Origin: Mitosporidium daphniae
Lineage: Eukaryota > Microsporidia
Direction of reading: 5' to 3'
NCBI RefSeq assembly: GCF_000760515.2
Contig: NW_013546278.1
Span: forward strand, 1-32,179
DNA length: 32,179 nucleotides
Position 1 is the stretch's first letter. Every line of letters starts with the position of its first letter. Made by a program: the position numbers and the translations under genes. Below are positions 9,307 through 17,669 of this stretch, in pieces. The notes below the pieces were generated by a model. It saw only the letters and a program-made list of their open reading frames with translations. It made no database searches and was not told the origin of the DNA.

Positions 9307-9380
9307 CGCTCCCGGGTGGGCTCGAACCACCAACCTCACGGTTAACAGCCGTGCGCGCTAACCAGTTGCGCCACGGAAGC
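9307..9380 (-). tRNA. tRNA-Asn(GTT): tRNA-Asn (anticodon GTT)
   Basis: The minus strand folds into a full cloverleaf: acceptor arm GCTTCCG with CGGGAGC (one T-G pair), anticodon stem CACGG/CCGTG around the loop CTGTTAA with GTT at 34-36, and T arm GGTGG-TTCGAGC-CCACC. The A box (TGGCGCAACTGG) and B box (GGTTCGAGC) are intact. There is no intron and no encoded CCA. The discriminator base is G, as usual for Asn. Confidence 0.97.
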
Positions 9381-9468
9381 ATACTTCGCACAAAAGTATT
9401 TTATATAAATTTGTATATTATTTTTTAATACCGCATGCCAAGATGGTTTTGTCTTCAAATTAGCCTAA

Positions 9469-9900
9469 ATGGATGAGCTTGCAAAAGTTTTATCTTTCAT
9501 TGATGAACGAAAGAATTTTGCAGCTGCAAAGTCGGTTCTAAAATCTTCGAAATGTCCAGGAAAAATTACTAAAAGCAATAATCAAGCCAAACAGCGGCAA
9601 TCGTCTCTTTTGAGTATGTTTCCAAAGTGTATTGAAGAGGAAGAAGAATCGGTCCTCGTTGCGCTCTCTTTATCTATGCAAGACCAAGGTAGAAGACAAA
9701 TGAAGGGGAAGTATTCTTCGAATGATAGCCAAGTTTCTGGCGTACTACTTCCACACGAAGCGCAAGCTATTTCTACAACTCGTTTATTAACTATTCTAAA
9801 GTCATCAAGCAAACCATTCGATGTTCAAAAATTTAAGCGTTTAGAAATTGATAACTCTGATGGTAAGAAAATGCCGCATTTCCGATTGCCAAGGGAATGA
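9469..9900 (+). CDS. Small protein with a UIM-like motif, 143 aa
   Basis: One intron-free frame starting at ATG. Around residues 56-72 it reads EEEEESVLVALSLSMQD, an excellent match to the ubiquitin-interacting motif: acidic run, hydrophobic, then the Ala-hydrophobic-x-x-Ser core. Just before it, QSSLLSMF (about 44-51) resembles a degenerate PCNA-interacting PIP box (Q, small hydrophobic at position 4, F at position 8 but Met at position 7). The rest is polar and likely disordered, with an N-terminal helix. The family is not recognised; a ubiquitin-reading adaptor is inferred. It converges on TAF11, with one base between the stop codons. Confidence 0.7.
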   Translation: MDELAKVLSFIDERKNFAAAKSVLKSSKCPGKITKSNNQAKQRQSSLLSMFPKCIEEEEESVLVALSLSMQDQGRRQMKGKYSSNDSQVSGVLLPHEAQAISTTRLLTILKSSSKPFDVQKFKRLEIDNSDGKKMPHFRLPRE

Positions 9901-9901
9901 A

Positions 9902-10686
9902 CTAAAAGTTTGGCCCTTTTCTTATTGATCTGACAAATGACTTGGGATCAAGATTTCCAGGATCAGAAAGTATTCTTCTATACGCTTCAAGGACATGGCT
10001 AGGTAATAGAGGATTGTCGCTTTCCCCCCATTGTGCAGAGACTTCAGAGGCAGCCTCCACCAATTCTCCAACAAACACTTTGGACATTCCAGCAGCAATC
10101 ATGATCATATTGGGATTGACGGAGGTTCCCAAAAAGGACTGCATCCACTAAATGGGTAAATTAATCGAATGTGCACCCTTTTCATGACAGGCCTTGGGAT
10201 GGCTGATTGTCTAAACTTTTCATATCTTTCTCTTTGCTGGGGTGTAAGCAGCGGAAATGCCAATCGCAGCCGCTCTTTTGCAGCGTCTATTTTTGCTCTG
10301 ATGCGTTCTTGAGAATCGCCACCACCCGAATAAATTGATCCCAAAAGAGCAGACACATCCTCATTAAAAAATCCCTCGTCATCCTCATCCTGGTCAGCAG
10401 ATGTTGAGTTAGGTCCAGATGCCGTACTCGATGACATTTGTTGCGCGCGATCTTCTGCATTTTGCGAAGGAATAGTGGCTCTTTTCTTTAAGAGTGGCAA
10501 CAAGACACCCTCGCTACTCAATAGTGTGTTGGGGGCCTGCGTCAGAAGAGATTCTCTAAATTCGGAGGAGATGCTTGCATCTAACTCTGAAAGATCTTCC
10601 GATTTTGACGTTTCATAAATAGGCATCGTATCTTGTGCCAAGATTGGAATCTTCCGCTTCCCACCACGCTTCCTGGTATTTCCCAT
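9902..10686 (-). CDS. TAF11: TFIID subunit TAF11, 251 aa
   Basis: TAF11 pairs with TAF13 through a histone-like fold in the TFIID complex. Exon 1 (10686-10177) has a basic N-terminus, an acidic, Ser-rich middle and the beginning of the TAFII28 domain (LLTPQQRERYEKFRQSAIP). Exon 2 (10147-9902) completes it with FLGTSVNPNMIMIAAGMSKV and FVGELVEAA, and a short basic tail. The 29-nt intron ends TTTAG and the junction is in phase. The start is the ATG at 10686; an upstream in-frame GTG is ignored. The histone-fold core is clearly conserved. It lies in tandem behind PSMA3 (40 bp). Confidence 0.95.
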
Positions 10687-10726
10687 GGACACGAGCTAAA
10701 AATTAAAATTTAGAAATTGTTTATTT

Positions 10727-11615
10727 TCAATCAAGGTTCCTAGTATGTGCCCTTGCTTCTTCGAGCACCTCCTTTAAAAGATCCTCTGGGATGTACTCAT
10801 GGCGCCCCTCGGTGGCATCGCATATCCAAGATATTTCTAGCTCAACTCGTTTTTCATGGTCGCCTTTTTGTGCTGCCTCCATTAATCTAGATATGGTCAA
10901 CACATGTTATGGCGTACATTTTCGAGACCAGTTTGACAGCCTCTAGAGCGCTCAACGACTTTGGTTCGAGCTTTTCAAGTTCGGAACGGGCATGTTGTCG
11001 TCCCATTCCAATTGCACATGCAAAATATCCATAAGATTGCCCGGAGGGTTCAATTAAAAATAGCTGGTACGGCTGGGGGTCGCCAATTTTTTGCGAATAG
11101 GCTCCCAGTAAGGCGGCCGATCCAAATGGCCTGGCCCCAGAATAAACGGTGTGGGCTTGGGAAAACAATGCAATCCTCTGATTTAACACCTATAGCAGAA
11201 TAAGGAGTTTCACGCTACTCTTGGTGGGATGGGTTCATCAGTGAGAGCCCTGTAGGACTTGCATTCTTCCCTTGCACGATTGACCAATTGACGGCAATCC
11301 GGAAGATGGCCACTGGCAACCTATAAATGTAAATATATTAAAAAAAAGTTCAACACTACAATTCCGGCATTGAGATCGACATGGGAGATTCTCTTTTGCT
11401 TTTCGGTGATAATTAATTTAGTGGTCGGTCTTTTCTCTGTTGCCAGAACAACGCCGTCCTTCGCTACGATTCCAATGCATGTTGGCCCATCATCGACTGC
11501 CTTTTGGGCATACTCGACTTGGAATATGCGACCTTCTGGAGAAAATATAGTTGCAGAAAGGTCATACTACAGTTGATCATTATCGTGTGCTTACGCCAGA
11601 TCCGATTGTACTCAT
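10727..11615 (-). CDS. PSMA3: 20S proteasome subunit alpha type 3 (PSMA3/Pre10), 253 aa
   Basis: Structural alpha-ring subunit of the 20S core. The N-terminal alpha signature is present: YDLSATIFSPEGRIFQVEYA. GPTCIGIVAKDG, RPFGSAALLG and PSGQSYGYFACAIG follow. The C-terminal segment is ELEISWICDATEGRHEYIP. Exons are 11615-11595, 11566-11360, 11320-11219, 11189-10918 and 10886-10727; introns of 28, 39, 29 and 31 nt all restore the family alignment, and the first exon encodes only seven residues. Length equals the family norm, but the long acidic C-terminus of some PSMA3 proteins is missing. Divergent from the Dam1-like gene with 71 bp between ATGs. Confidence 0.96.
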
Positions 11616-11686
11616 GTAATTAAAATTTGGCTTTAAATTGTGTGTTTTGAATTTTAAATTGAAACCTCCGCTCCCCGCCCAGTGTA

Positions 11687-12439
11687 ATGTCTTCTCAGGA
11701 CAGATCATTTTTGACGCTCAGCCATCTTTCATCTCGCATGCTTCAGTTCCACTCACAAATTCAAGAGCTTTCAAAATTAAACAAGCAGCTCAGTGAGTTT
11801 AATCGCGTTTTTGCATCGTTCCTTCTTTCATTGCAGCTAACTTCTACCGGAGTCAAAATCGAATATGCGCAGCCCAAACTACAAGCTCCCAAAAGCACTG
11901 CATCCATCGAAGATAGAAATGAAGTTTCTCTGAAACCCCCACCAGTTCTTTGCGATGCAACATTTACAGAAAACGAAGCCACTGCCCAGCCTCCTATTGT
12001 GGCAACTGAAAAGGCAGCAGGAAAGTCGAAAAAACTAAATGTTACTTTTTCTTCCAAAATCCAGACCTCAACACCGTATTCATCGTCCAATTGTGCTGCA
12101 ACTTCGGCCTCTTTCCCGGCGCAGCAATTGAGAAAAGACCAAGCCGCCTCTGCCGCCATCAAAAAAGTATGTCTCTCTCTTCCGCTTCATATGCGTACCC
12201 CTGGGTTCTTAGCCGAAGCAGAATCGATAATCCGATTTTTGATCAAATCACCGACTGGAGAGTATGGGATGAGTTTTTATTGTAGATATATAAATGACAT
12301 CTTGACTGGATCTGGCGTTGAAAAGCACCGTGTGATGCAGTATTTGAATTTGTTGATTCGATCAAATGACATTGTCAAGGTTAGCAAAAAGGTATCTTCT
12401 ATTGTTTCACTTAAATTAAGGGATTACTATATCAGCTGA
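11687..12439 (+). CDS. DAM1: Dam1-like DASH complex subunit, 250 aa, with extra C-terminal domain
   Basis: DASH/Dam1 forms rings on microtubules and couples kinetochores to them in fungi. Residues about 10-60 match the Dam1 core: a helix with regular Leu/Phe (HSQIQELSKLNKQLSEFN), then FASFLLSLQLTSTGVKIEYA, equivalent to the family's FASFLYGLxMNxxCVxFxxAP. A low-complexity Ser/Thr/Pro segment (about 65-155) follows. Unlike yeast Dam1, the last 90 residues look folded, with LPLHMRTPGF, FLIKSPTGEYGMSFYCRYIND and HRVMQYLNLLIRSNDIVKV, possibly a winged helix. One intron-free frame. The Dam1 match covers only the core helix, so the call is good but not certain. Confidence 0.6.
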   Translation: MSSQDRSFLTLSHLSSRMLQFHSQIQELSKLNKQLSEFNRVFASFLLSLQLTSTGVKIEYAQPKLQAPKSTASIEDRNEVSLKPPPVLCDATFTENEATAQPPIVATEKAAGKSKKLNVTFSSKIQTSTPYSSSNCAATSASFPAQQLRKDQAASAAIKKVCLSLPLHMRTPGFLAEAESIIRFLIKSPTGEYGMSFYCRYINDILTGSGVEKHRVMQYLNLLIRSNDIVKVSKKVSSIVSLKLRDYYIS

Positions 12440-12579
12440 ATCCGGAAAAGTACCATTTTTAACGCCAAATACAAGCTCCAAAAAGTATATGTAGCGCTTT
12501 TAACTTCTCGATCAAGAATTTCCTTAAAGACGCGATGAAGTTTAATACAAAATAAGTAGAAAAATAAGATTTGCAACTC
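12440..12579. other. Intergenic between convergent Dam1-like and U1-C genes
   Basis: Short AT-rich 3' region with no open frame of note. It contains no AATAAA; AAATAAG is present near the U1-C stop. Confidence 0.4.
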
Positions 12580-13172
12580 TTATTGCTTTGGAATAGCATT
12601 ATGAAAGGCTGCATTAGACATACCATGTGGGTTTTGTAACATCATGGCTGGTGGTGGTGGTGGTGGGAGAGAGAAATTTTGGCGAAGGTTCATGAACATT
12701 GGTGGAGGCGGTGGCGGTGGCATACCCATCATCATCAAGCCGGGATGGAATACTGGTGTGGGGGGAGGCGGGGGCATTTGCATGGGCGCCCCTGCTGGGA
12801 CGATGGGCACCATGCCACTCAAGTCATCTGGGTTTCCAACTGCGACGGCAGGTCTCAGAGATGAGGAGGAAATCAGCCCGGCACCCCAAGCAGTTTGGCC
12901 CGGTGGCAGCATTGTGGGCGGGGAAGGCGGGATTTCTACATAAAACATGAAGCATTACCTTCAGCATCTGCATATGCCCTATAAATGGTATCAAGCTGCA
13001 TTTGTAGTTTGCTTGCATGCTCTACAGACGTTATAGATCAGAAAAATATGGTACCCATAAAGTATGTTTTCACATTTGAGCAATGTTTCCACCCAGAATT
13101 ATGGTCTCGCCGCACTCGAATGGCATCATGGGTCAGGTATATGTCACAATAGTCACAGTAGTATTTGGGCAT
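12580..13172 (-). CDS. SNRPC: U1 snRNP protein C (U1-C), 178 aa
   Basis: U1-C stabilises pairing of U1 snRNA with the 5' splice site. The first exon (13172-13055) encodes the diagnostic N-terminus [16 protein letters not shown] with the C2H2 finger Cys6, Cys9, His24, His30; the usual SGRKH before the second His is SGWKH here. Exon 2 (13021-12959) encodes the following helix, and exon 3 (12935-12580) a Pro/Met-rich tail with runs of five to seven Pro, typical of U1-C. Introns are 33 and 23 nt, the latter the shortest well-supported one. The protein fits the family length. Its presence matters because donor sites in this genome vary widely. Confidence 0.95.
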
Positions 13173-13278
13173 TTGATTAAAAAAATTTAGAAATTTTAAA
13201 CTTTATGGCTGAAAAAGTTGCGGTTACTGTGGTGCATGGCGGAAAATCCGACATTGCCGGCTGGCCAATGCAGCCGCT

Positions 13279-13857
13279 TTAAACTGGTGTTGCACGTATT
13301 GAATTGCCTTTTGCCTTTTGAAAATGAAGCTCATTTTTAACCTGATAGAAAAGTTGGACGAGGCCATTGGTGAACGTATTGCATGAGAGTAGAGATAATT
13401 CGTGTTTTGAGGCAAGTCCGTTACACAATGCAATCCCGCTACCAAGAAAAACAGGATGGATTGTCAAAATCAAGTCATCAACAAGACCAGCATCTAGCAA
13501 TTCGCTATTAAGGCAAGACCCGCCAACTATCCAAATATTTTTTCCAGGCTCCAGCTTCGTTTTCTTGACAAAGTCGATCGGATTTTCATGTACTAGCTGT
13601 ACACTGTCATCGTTTAACTGCTCGAGCGTCCTACTAAACACGTAGTTTTTCTTCCCTGGAAATACCGGACCATATGCCTTTGAAAATTCGTATGTGTTTC
13701 GACCCATAATTGTAACATCAATCCCATTAAGGAATTCCGAAAATCCCAAATCACTGCCGCGATATTTTTCCGTAAATAGCCAATCCAATTCGTGGTTGGT
13801 TCCAGAAATCAAGCCGTCAGCCGTGCAAGCAGTATAAATCGTCACTCTTCTTACCAT
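13279..13857 (-). CDS. RibD C-terminal/DHFR-like reductase, 192 aa
   Basis: The product matches the bacterial YyaP/RibD-C-like branch of the dihydrofolate reductase fold. The N-terminal strand reads RRVTIYTACTADGLISG, followed by DVTIMGRNTYEF. A nucleotide-binding GGS appears in IWIVGGSCLNSELLDAGLVD, with DLILTIHPVFLGSGIALC near the end. This family binds NAD(P)H, but the substrate of stand-alone members is mostly unknown. One intron-free frame. The start chosen is the ATG at 13857, just before the conserved strand; another in-frame ATG at 13905 would add 16 residues. The lack of introns and the bacterial-looking family suggest acquisition by transfer, though similar genes occur scattered in fungi. 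Confidence 0.82.
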   Translation of the reverse strand: MVRRVTIYTACTADGLISGTNHELDWLFTEKYRGSDLGFSEFLNGIDVTIMGRNTYEFSKAYGPVFPGKKNYVFSRTLEQLNDDSVQLVHENPIDFVKKTKLEPGKNIWIVGGSCLNSELLDAGLVDDLILTIHPVFLGSGIALCNGLASKHELSLLSCNTFTNGLVQLFYQVKNELHFQKAKGNSIRATPV

Positions 13858-13905
13858 CAATTTCAAATAAAATCTGCTTTTATATGCTGACCTAAATGTA
13901 CACAT

Positions 13906-14119
13906 GTTTAGTTGTCTCCGTAAAAAGCAAACAGTACAGTAGCTTGGGCTTGTGTCCGCTTATTGATGTCCCTTGCGACTATTAGAACTTTATTGAATGC
14001 CTGTTTTTACTTTGGTGAACCGGAGTCTTCACATAATCAAGAATTTTAGCTCCAAGCTTTGGTTTACAAAAGTGGATCGATGTGCAATTTAATGAAATGA
14101 ATTTATTTGCAATTTTTTA
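13906..14119. other. Intergenic, divergent promoter region
   Basis: Lies between the divergent RibD-like gene and the small basic gene. It holds AT-rich stretches of the AATTTT type before the ATG at 14120. I see no other element. Confidence 0.4.
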
Positions 14120-14437
14120 ATGAAATTTGTTCTTGATAAATTTTCTGTTTTATCCATTCGGCACATCTATGTAAAGCCTGAACGGAGAATAGAAGGAAGT
14201 GCCAATATTTATCGAAAAAGCCGCGAAGATAAAGCTAGAAGAGTAGCACTCGCCGCGATGCCTGCAGTCCCTCAAGTTTCTATAGATTTTAGGAAAAAGT
14301 TTTTAGATTGTTTATATAGTGAGAAGAGCTGGTGGAGAACTCTGCCTGAAAGAGTAGACTATTCTGATGTTGTTAAAGAGCTTTCGTCTTGTAAGGGTCC
14401 AAATGCACCACCTTTATCTTGGAAACTGATAAAATAA
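14120..14437 (+). CDS. Small basic hypothetical protein, 105 aa
   Basis: A single intron-free frame with an ATG behind the AT-rich start motif. The product is basic and Arg/Lys-rich in its first half (YVKPERRIEGSANIYRKSRE, then DKARRVALAAMP), then has a Trp-rich stretch (SEKSWWRTLPE). The first 20 residues could serve as a mitochondrial presequence, and a mitochondrial ribosomal protein is one possible identity, but I do not recognise the family. It converges on the next gene, with 11 bp between stops. Confidence 0.55.
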   Translation: MKFVLDKFSVLSIRHIYVKPERRIEGSANIYRKSREDKARRVALAAMPAVPQVSIDFRKKFLDCLYSEKSWWRTLPERVDYSDVVKELSSCKGPNAPPLSWKLIK

Positions 14438-14448
14438 AATAACTGCAA

Positions 14449-15543
14449 CTACAACATGACTCGCCTTCCTAATAAGCCGTTTTTGAGCAGCCTGGTGAAA
14501 ACAACAAGGGCAGCAGTAACCATTGGCACCGAAATTAGTCGAATCCAGGATGGCCATCGCCTTTTCGCTTTAAGATTTGAAAACGGACGATGCGAGAGCG
14601 ATTCAACCAATGTCATAAGGTCCGCAGGGCTTGGTCTCCAGGACTCAATCCGATAAAGCGATGCATTGAGAGACGAGATGGACGAAAGCGAGCCTTCAAT
14701 GGCAACTGTATAATATTCATTTAGAAGCTGCAGATTTCCGCCTTTGTGATTAGTAGACCCCAACAGCGATTGTGAAATAAGGCTCTTAAGCCTAACTTGC
14801 CGCTGCTCCAAAATGCCTTCAAAAAGGTAGAAAAAATCCTTTTCCAACCGAAGGAGAGCACCGTCCGAAATTAGATACTCAGCAAGAGATTGAAGAAATA
14901 AAAAATAAAACTTTCGCGTGGTCAATGTACATTCAAGTGCGCCAAACAAACAAGTGAAACAAAATAAATACAAGAAAGAAAACATGCTCCGCACGTCAAA
15001 AGCCAGTTTCTTGTCAAATGGCTTCCAGAACGAACCGGGAGCGTCTCTATATATTTGTAGAAGGATGGCAGTGACCTTTGTCGAAATATAATCAATGCTT
15101 TTGACAAAGAGAGCGCTTGATTCTCGAGTCATAAGAACATCAGAAGAAACTGTGCCAAGATCGATAATCCATTGGGTGACCAGATCGTTACAAGTCGTGC
15201 GGTGATGATCTGCTTGCATGTAGGGAAGCCAATCCTGGCATCCTCGCTCTGCAAACCCAGGACTCCTCTTTTCAAGTTTTGAGTATAGAAAATCAACATA
15301 CTCAAGAACACTTGGGCGAAGGTCTTTCGAGCCCATTTTATCTTCACCATTAGACGTAGGTAAGGGCGATATGCTGCCGATATCATCGGCCAATATGGAG
15401 GCAAAATTATTGTCAAATGTGGAATTGAAATCCAAAGTCAATGACTCGGCCTTAAGAGCGCCATTTTTATTATCACTTGCGACATTAGGTTCGTCATTGA
15501 AGAGGCTTGAGCTGGAATATATCAAGCTAGAGGTAGACGACAT
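14449..15543 (-). CDS. Hypothetical membrane-anchored protein, 364 aa
   Basis: One open frame without a required intron. The N-terminal 90 residues are Ser/Asn-rich and probably disordered. A helical middle part follows, with a hydrophobic segment at about 190-205 (MFSFLYLFCFTCLFG). Near the C-terminus RWPSWIRLISVPMVTAALVV looks like a membrane anchor followed by a basic tail. The C-terminal third faintly recalls NCA2, the mitochondrial protein of ATP synthase expression, but the resemblance is too weak to assign. The T-rich central stretch might hide an in-frame intron, though no splice pair stood out. Confidence 0.6.
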   Translation of the reverse strand: MSSTSSLIYSSSSLFNDEPNVASDNKNGALKAESLTLDFNSTFDNNFASILADDIGSISPLPTSNGEDKMGSKDLRPSVLEYVDFLYSKLEKRSPGFAERGCQDWLPYMQADHHRTTCNDLVTQWIIDLGTVSSDVLMTRESSALFVKSIDYISTKVTAILLQIYRDAPGSFWKPFDKKLAFDVRSMFSFLYLFCFTCLFGALECTLTTRKFYFLFLQSLAEYLISDGALLRLEKDFFYLFEGILEQRQVRLKSLISQSLLGSTNHKGGNLQLLNEYYTVAIEGSLSSISSLNASLYRIESWRPSPADLMTLVESLSHRPFSNLKAKRRWPSWIRLISVPMVTAALVVFTRLLKNGLLGRRVML

Positions 15544-15585
15544 GCTTAGTAAAAAATATCCAAATTAATGCCAAGTTTTACGAAT

Positions 15586-16920
15586 TTAATCTTTCAAGTC
15601 CATTAGCAACATTGAAGACTCGGCCGTGCATGGGTCCTTTCGAGGCATCCGTACAAAGGGATAAACCGGATGCTCTGGGGCTGTGTTTTCTGTACAATTA
15701 CGCATCGAATCGGCCGTCACAAATTTCAAGAAATCTTTGGCCGATCTCGACGGGATTCTATAGGATTGGAGGTCCTTCACGGGAAGCACAACGGGGTCAT
15801 CTTCTGTAATCACAGGAGGTAGCCCCATTGCGGCACGAACCTCAGCAAGAAGTAATTCCGTGTGTGGATCGTTGTTGTGCAGATTTTCAATTTCGTAAAG
15901 GAAATATCGCTTGGAAAAGTGGTTCAAGTATAGGGCTCGTGGGGCCACTGCCTTTGCAAATGCCCCTGCCATGGAGGTTGTGGAGTGCATTGTCATCTCT
16001 GCTCGAAGTCTTTCACATCCGAGAAACGTACATTCGTGGATGAGGGCATCGGAGTATCTGAAAAATTAATAAATAATCGAATTGGCAGACAAAAAAGAAA
16101 CAAGCAAGGTTGGTCGTCACATACCGAGCCAATTGAAGAATGCTCCACGGATGCGAGGTGTCTCCAAGAATCGAAATTTTCCTGGGAACACATGCCAATG
16201 AGTGTGCCTTTTCGAAGATCACATACCCAAGGCAAAAGGTGGAATGTTTAATTGGCATCGCAATGACTGCAAAATCTTGATCTTGATAAGCCACATACGT
16301 CGAGCTTTCCACGCTCGAAGGGCAAACATATCTGTGCATGGCATTAGATTTGAAGTTACTGGGTGGCGTTTTTTCTGCAGGGACTATTTCAACAAAAGAA
16401 ACTTGTCTTTTCATGTCATAAGCATTTAAAAAGGGCGAAAGCAGGTCATAGATACCAAGAGGGCCAACCACAGTTACCTTTTCTAAAAGTAAACAAACAA
16501 AACAACAACCTTGGCACAATTTGACAAGCGCAGGAAGTCCAAGGAAATGGTCCTCATGAAGATGCGTAATAAAGATAACAGAGGGCCTCAACAACGCAAT
16601 CGGCGAGGAAAGGAGCTGGCGAACGGTCCCATCTCCACAATCAAAAATCCAAAGGGTGTCCGACCCAAGCTTGATTCCTAAATGCAAAAGGGTTAAACTA
16701 AATAGATACCTAGAGATGAAGTTGAGCGAGTGGAGGTCGGTGTGGCGGAAGATGTTCCTAGAAAGCAGACGGAAATTTCCTTCTGGTATTTTGGAATCGG
16801 CGTGATGGGAATTCCTGTTGGAATCTTCCAGAGCATTTTTTCTACCACGGTTCTGGTAGAAAAAGAGGCCTGACAAAATAATGCGGGTCGAAATGCCTTC
16901 CACCACCAGCAGCGCTGCAT
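15586..16920 (-). CDS. TRZ1: tRNase Z (ELAC-type, short form), 402 aa
   Basis: Endonuclease that removes 3' trailers from pre-tRNAs; a zinc metallo-beta-lactamase. Visible are FLGTSSATPTSTRSTSSLGI at the domain start, FDCGDGT, the zinc motif THLHEDH with FLGLP behind it, GDTSH, EC in IHECTF (motif III region) and MHSTTSMAGAFA with LNHFSKRY. The motif has Glu where Gly is usual, but all His/Asp ligands remain. Exons are 16920-16710, 16677-16510, 16482-16125 and 16057-15586; introns are 32, 27 and 67 nt. The 27-nt intron has no stop and a length divisible by three, so it hides inside an open frame. The N-terminus (MQRCWWWKAFRPALF) is basic and aromatic, like a mitochondrial presequence; dual nuclear and mitochondrial action is inferred. 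Confidence 0.95.
16058..16124 (-). other. Long (67-nt) intron in RNase Z gene
   Basis: Starts GTATGT, the yeast-type donor, and ends TTATTAATTTTTCAG, with a TTAAT branch-like sequence and a short pyrimidine run. It is about twice the length of typical introns here. The phase at both ends restores LARYSDALIHEC. Confidence 0.88.
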
Positions 16921-16988
16921 TAATTAAGTTGAGTGAATTTTTTGTCGCTTTAAAATCAAAAAAATTGATAATTTTTTTCATCCCAAAC

Positions 16989-17669
16989 ATGAATTACAGC
17001 CAAGCGAGCCCATTCTGGCCGCTTGGTCGCAAGCGATCGGAGGTTGATAATGCCCAAGTAACCAATAGCCTCTTAGTCTTCCTCTGTACGAGCTAATGCT
17101 TAGCAGTGTTATCCAGCAAATGAAACGAAATGTCACATCTGTTCAGGAGCTCGAAGAAAAGTACCCTTTGTTTGCCGTTGATTTTTAAAGGTTGCACGAG
17201 CTCGGGCAAACCATCGGGTACTCCCTTGCAGAGATCTTTTTCTGGAAGGAGCGCAGTGGAAGAAGAGATCAACAGCTCCTTCCATTGCTGCTGCGCATAA
17301 AAAGCTCTTTTTGGAAAGAGTTCTTTGGGGTTCCTGCCGATGCCCTTGAACGATCTCTGGAAAAGGATAACGAATGTATGCTGGTGCTGATGCTCATGGA
17401 TTTAGTTATGCTGATGGACGAGAATCCAGTTCTATTTAGAAACATGTCTCTTCCCAGAGATTTGCTCTCGTTTAATCCCTGCGCCTGGATTGCAGGAATG
17501 CTACAGGCCATGATAACTTCGTGCGGATTTGTACCATCCAATGGTTAATTTGTAGAAATGCTCCGTCAGTGCACACAGATCCAGCGAAAATTTCTCGGAG
17601 AACATAGAAAATATTGTATATTTAATTCAGGTAGATCCTGGCCTCCTTGTGCAGGGGCTGATTGAATAG
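16989..17669 (+). CDS. TRS31: TRAPP subunit Trs31/TRAPPC5, 189 aa
   Basis: Core subunit of TRAPP complexes, the Rab1/Ypt1 exchange factors and tethers of ER-Golgi traffic; Bet3-like fold. Landmarks are LYELMLSSVIQQM, LGQTIGYSLAE, WKEFFGVPADALER, DENPVLFRNMSLP and FNPCAWIAGMLQAMITSCGF. Exons are 16989-17042, 17069-17160, 17191-17375, 17406-17530 and 17556-17669; introns are 26, 30, 30 and 25 nt. The third (17376-17405) is stop-free and 30 nt long; removing it restores the expected short loop before DENPVLF. The fourth removes an early stop and adds a C-terminal strand region. The length is the same as in animals. It diverges from RNase Z, with 68 bp between ATGs. Confidence 0.9.

Noticed and set aside
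12644-12943. Gly-rich plus-strand frames opposite the U1-C tail
   Set aside because: Mirror image of the proline-rich U1-C tail; antisense of CCN codons gives Gly and Trp runs.
13205-13282. Plus-strand frame of 25 codons between U1-C and the RibD-like gene
   Set aside because: Too short, overlaps the stop of the RibD-like gene, no domain; likely chance.
17043-17096. Trs31 first exon reading on to the stop at 17094-17096
   Set aside because: A 26-nt intron at 17043-17068 restores the family helix (LYELMLSSVIQQM) in phase, so the stop belongs to an unspliced frame.
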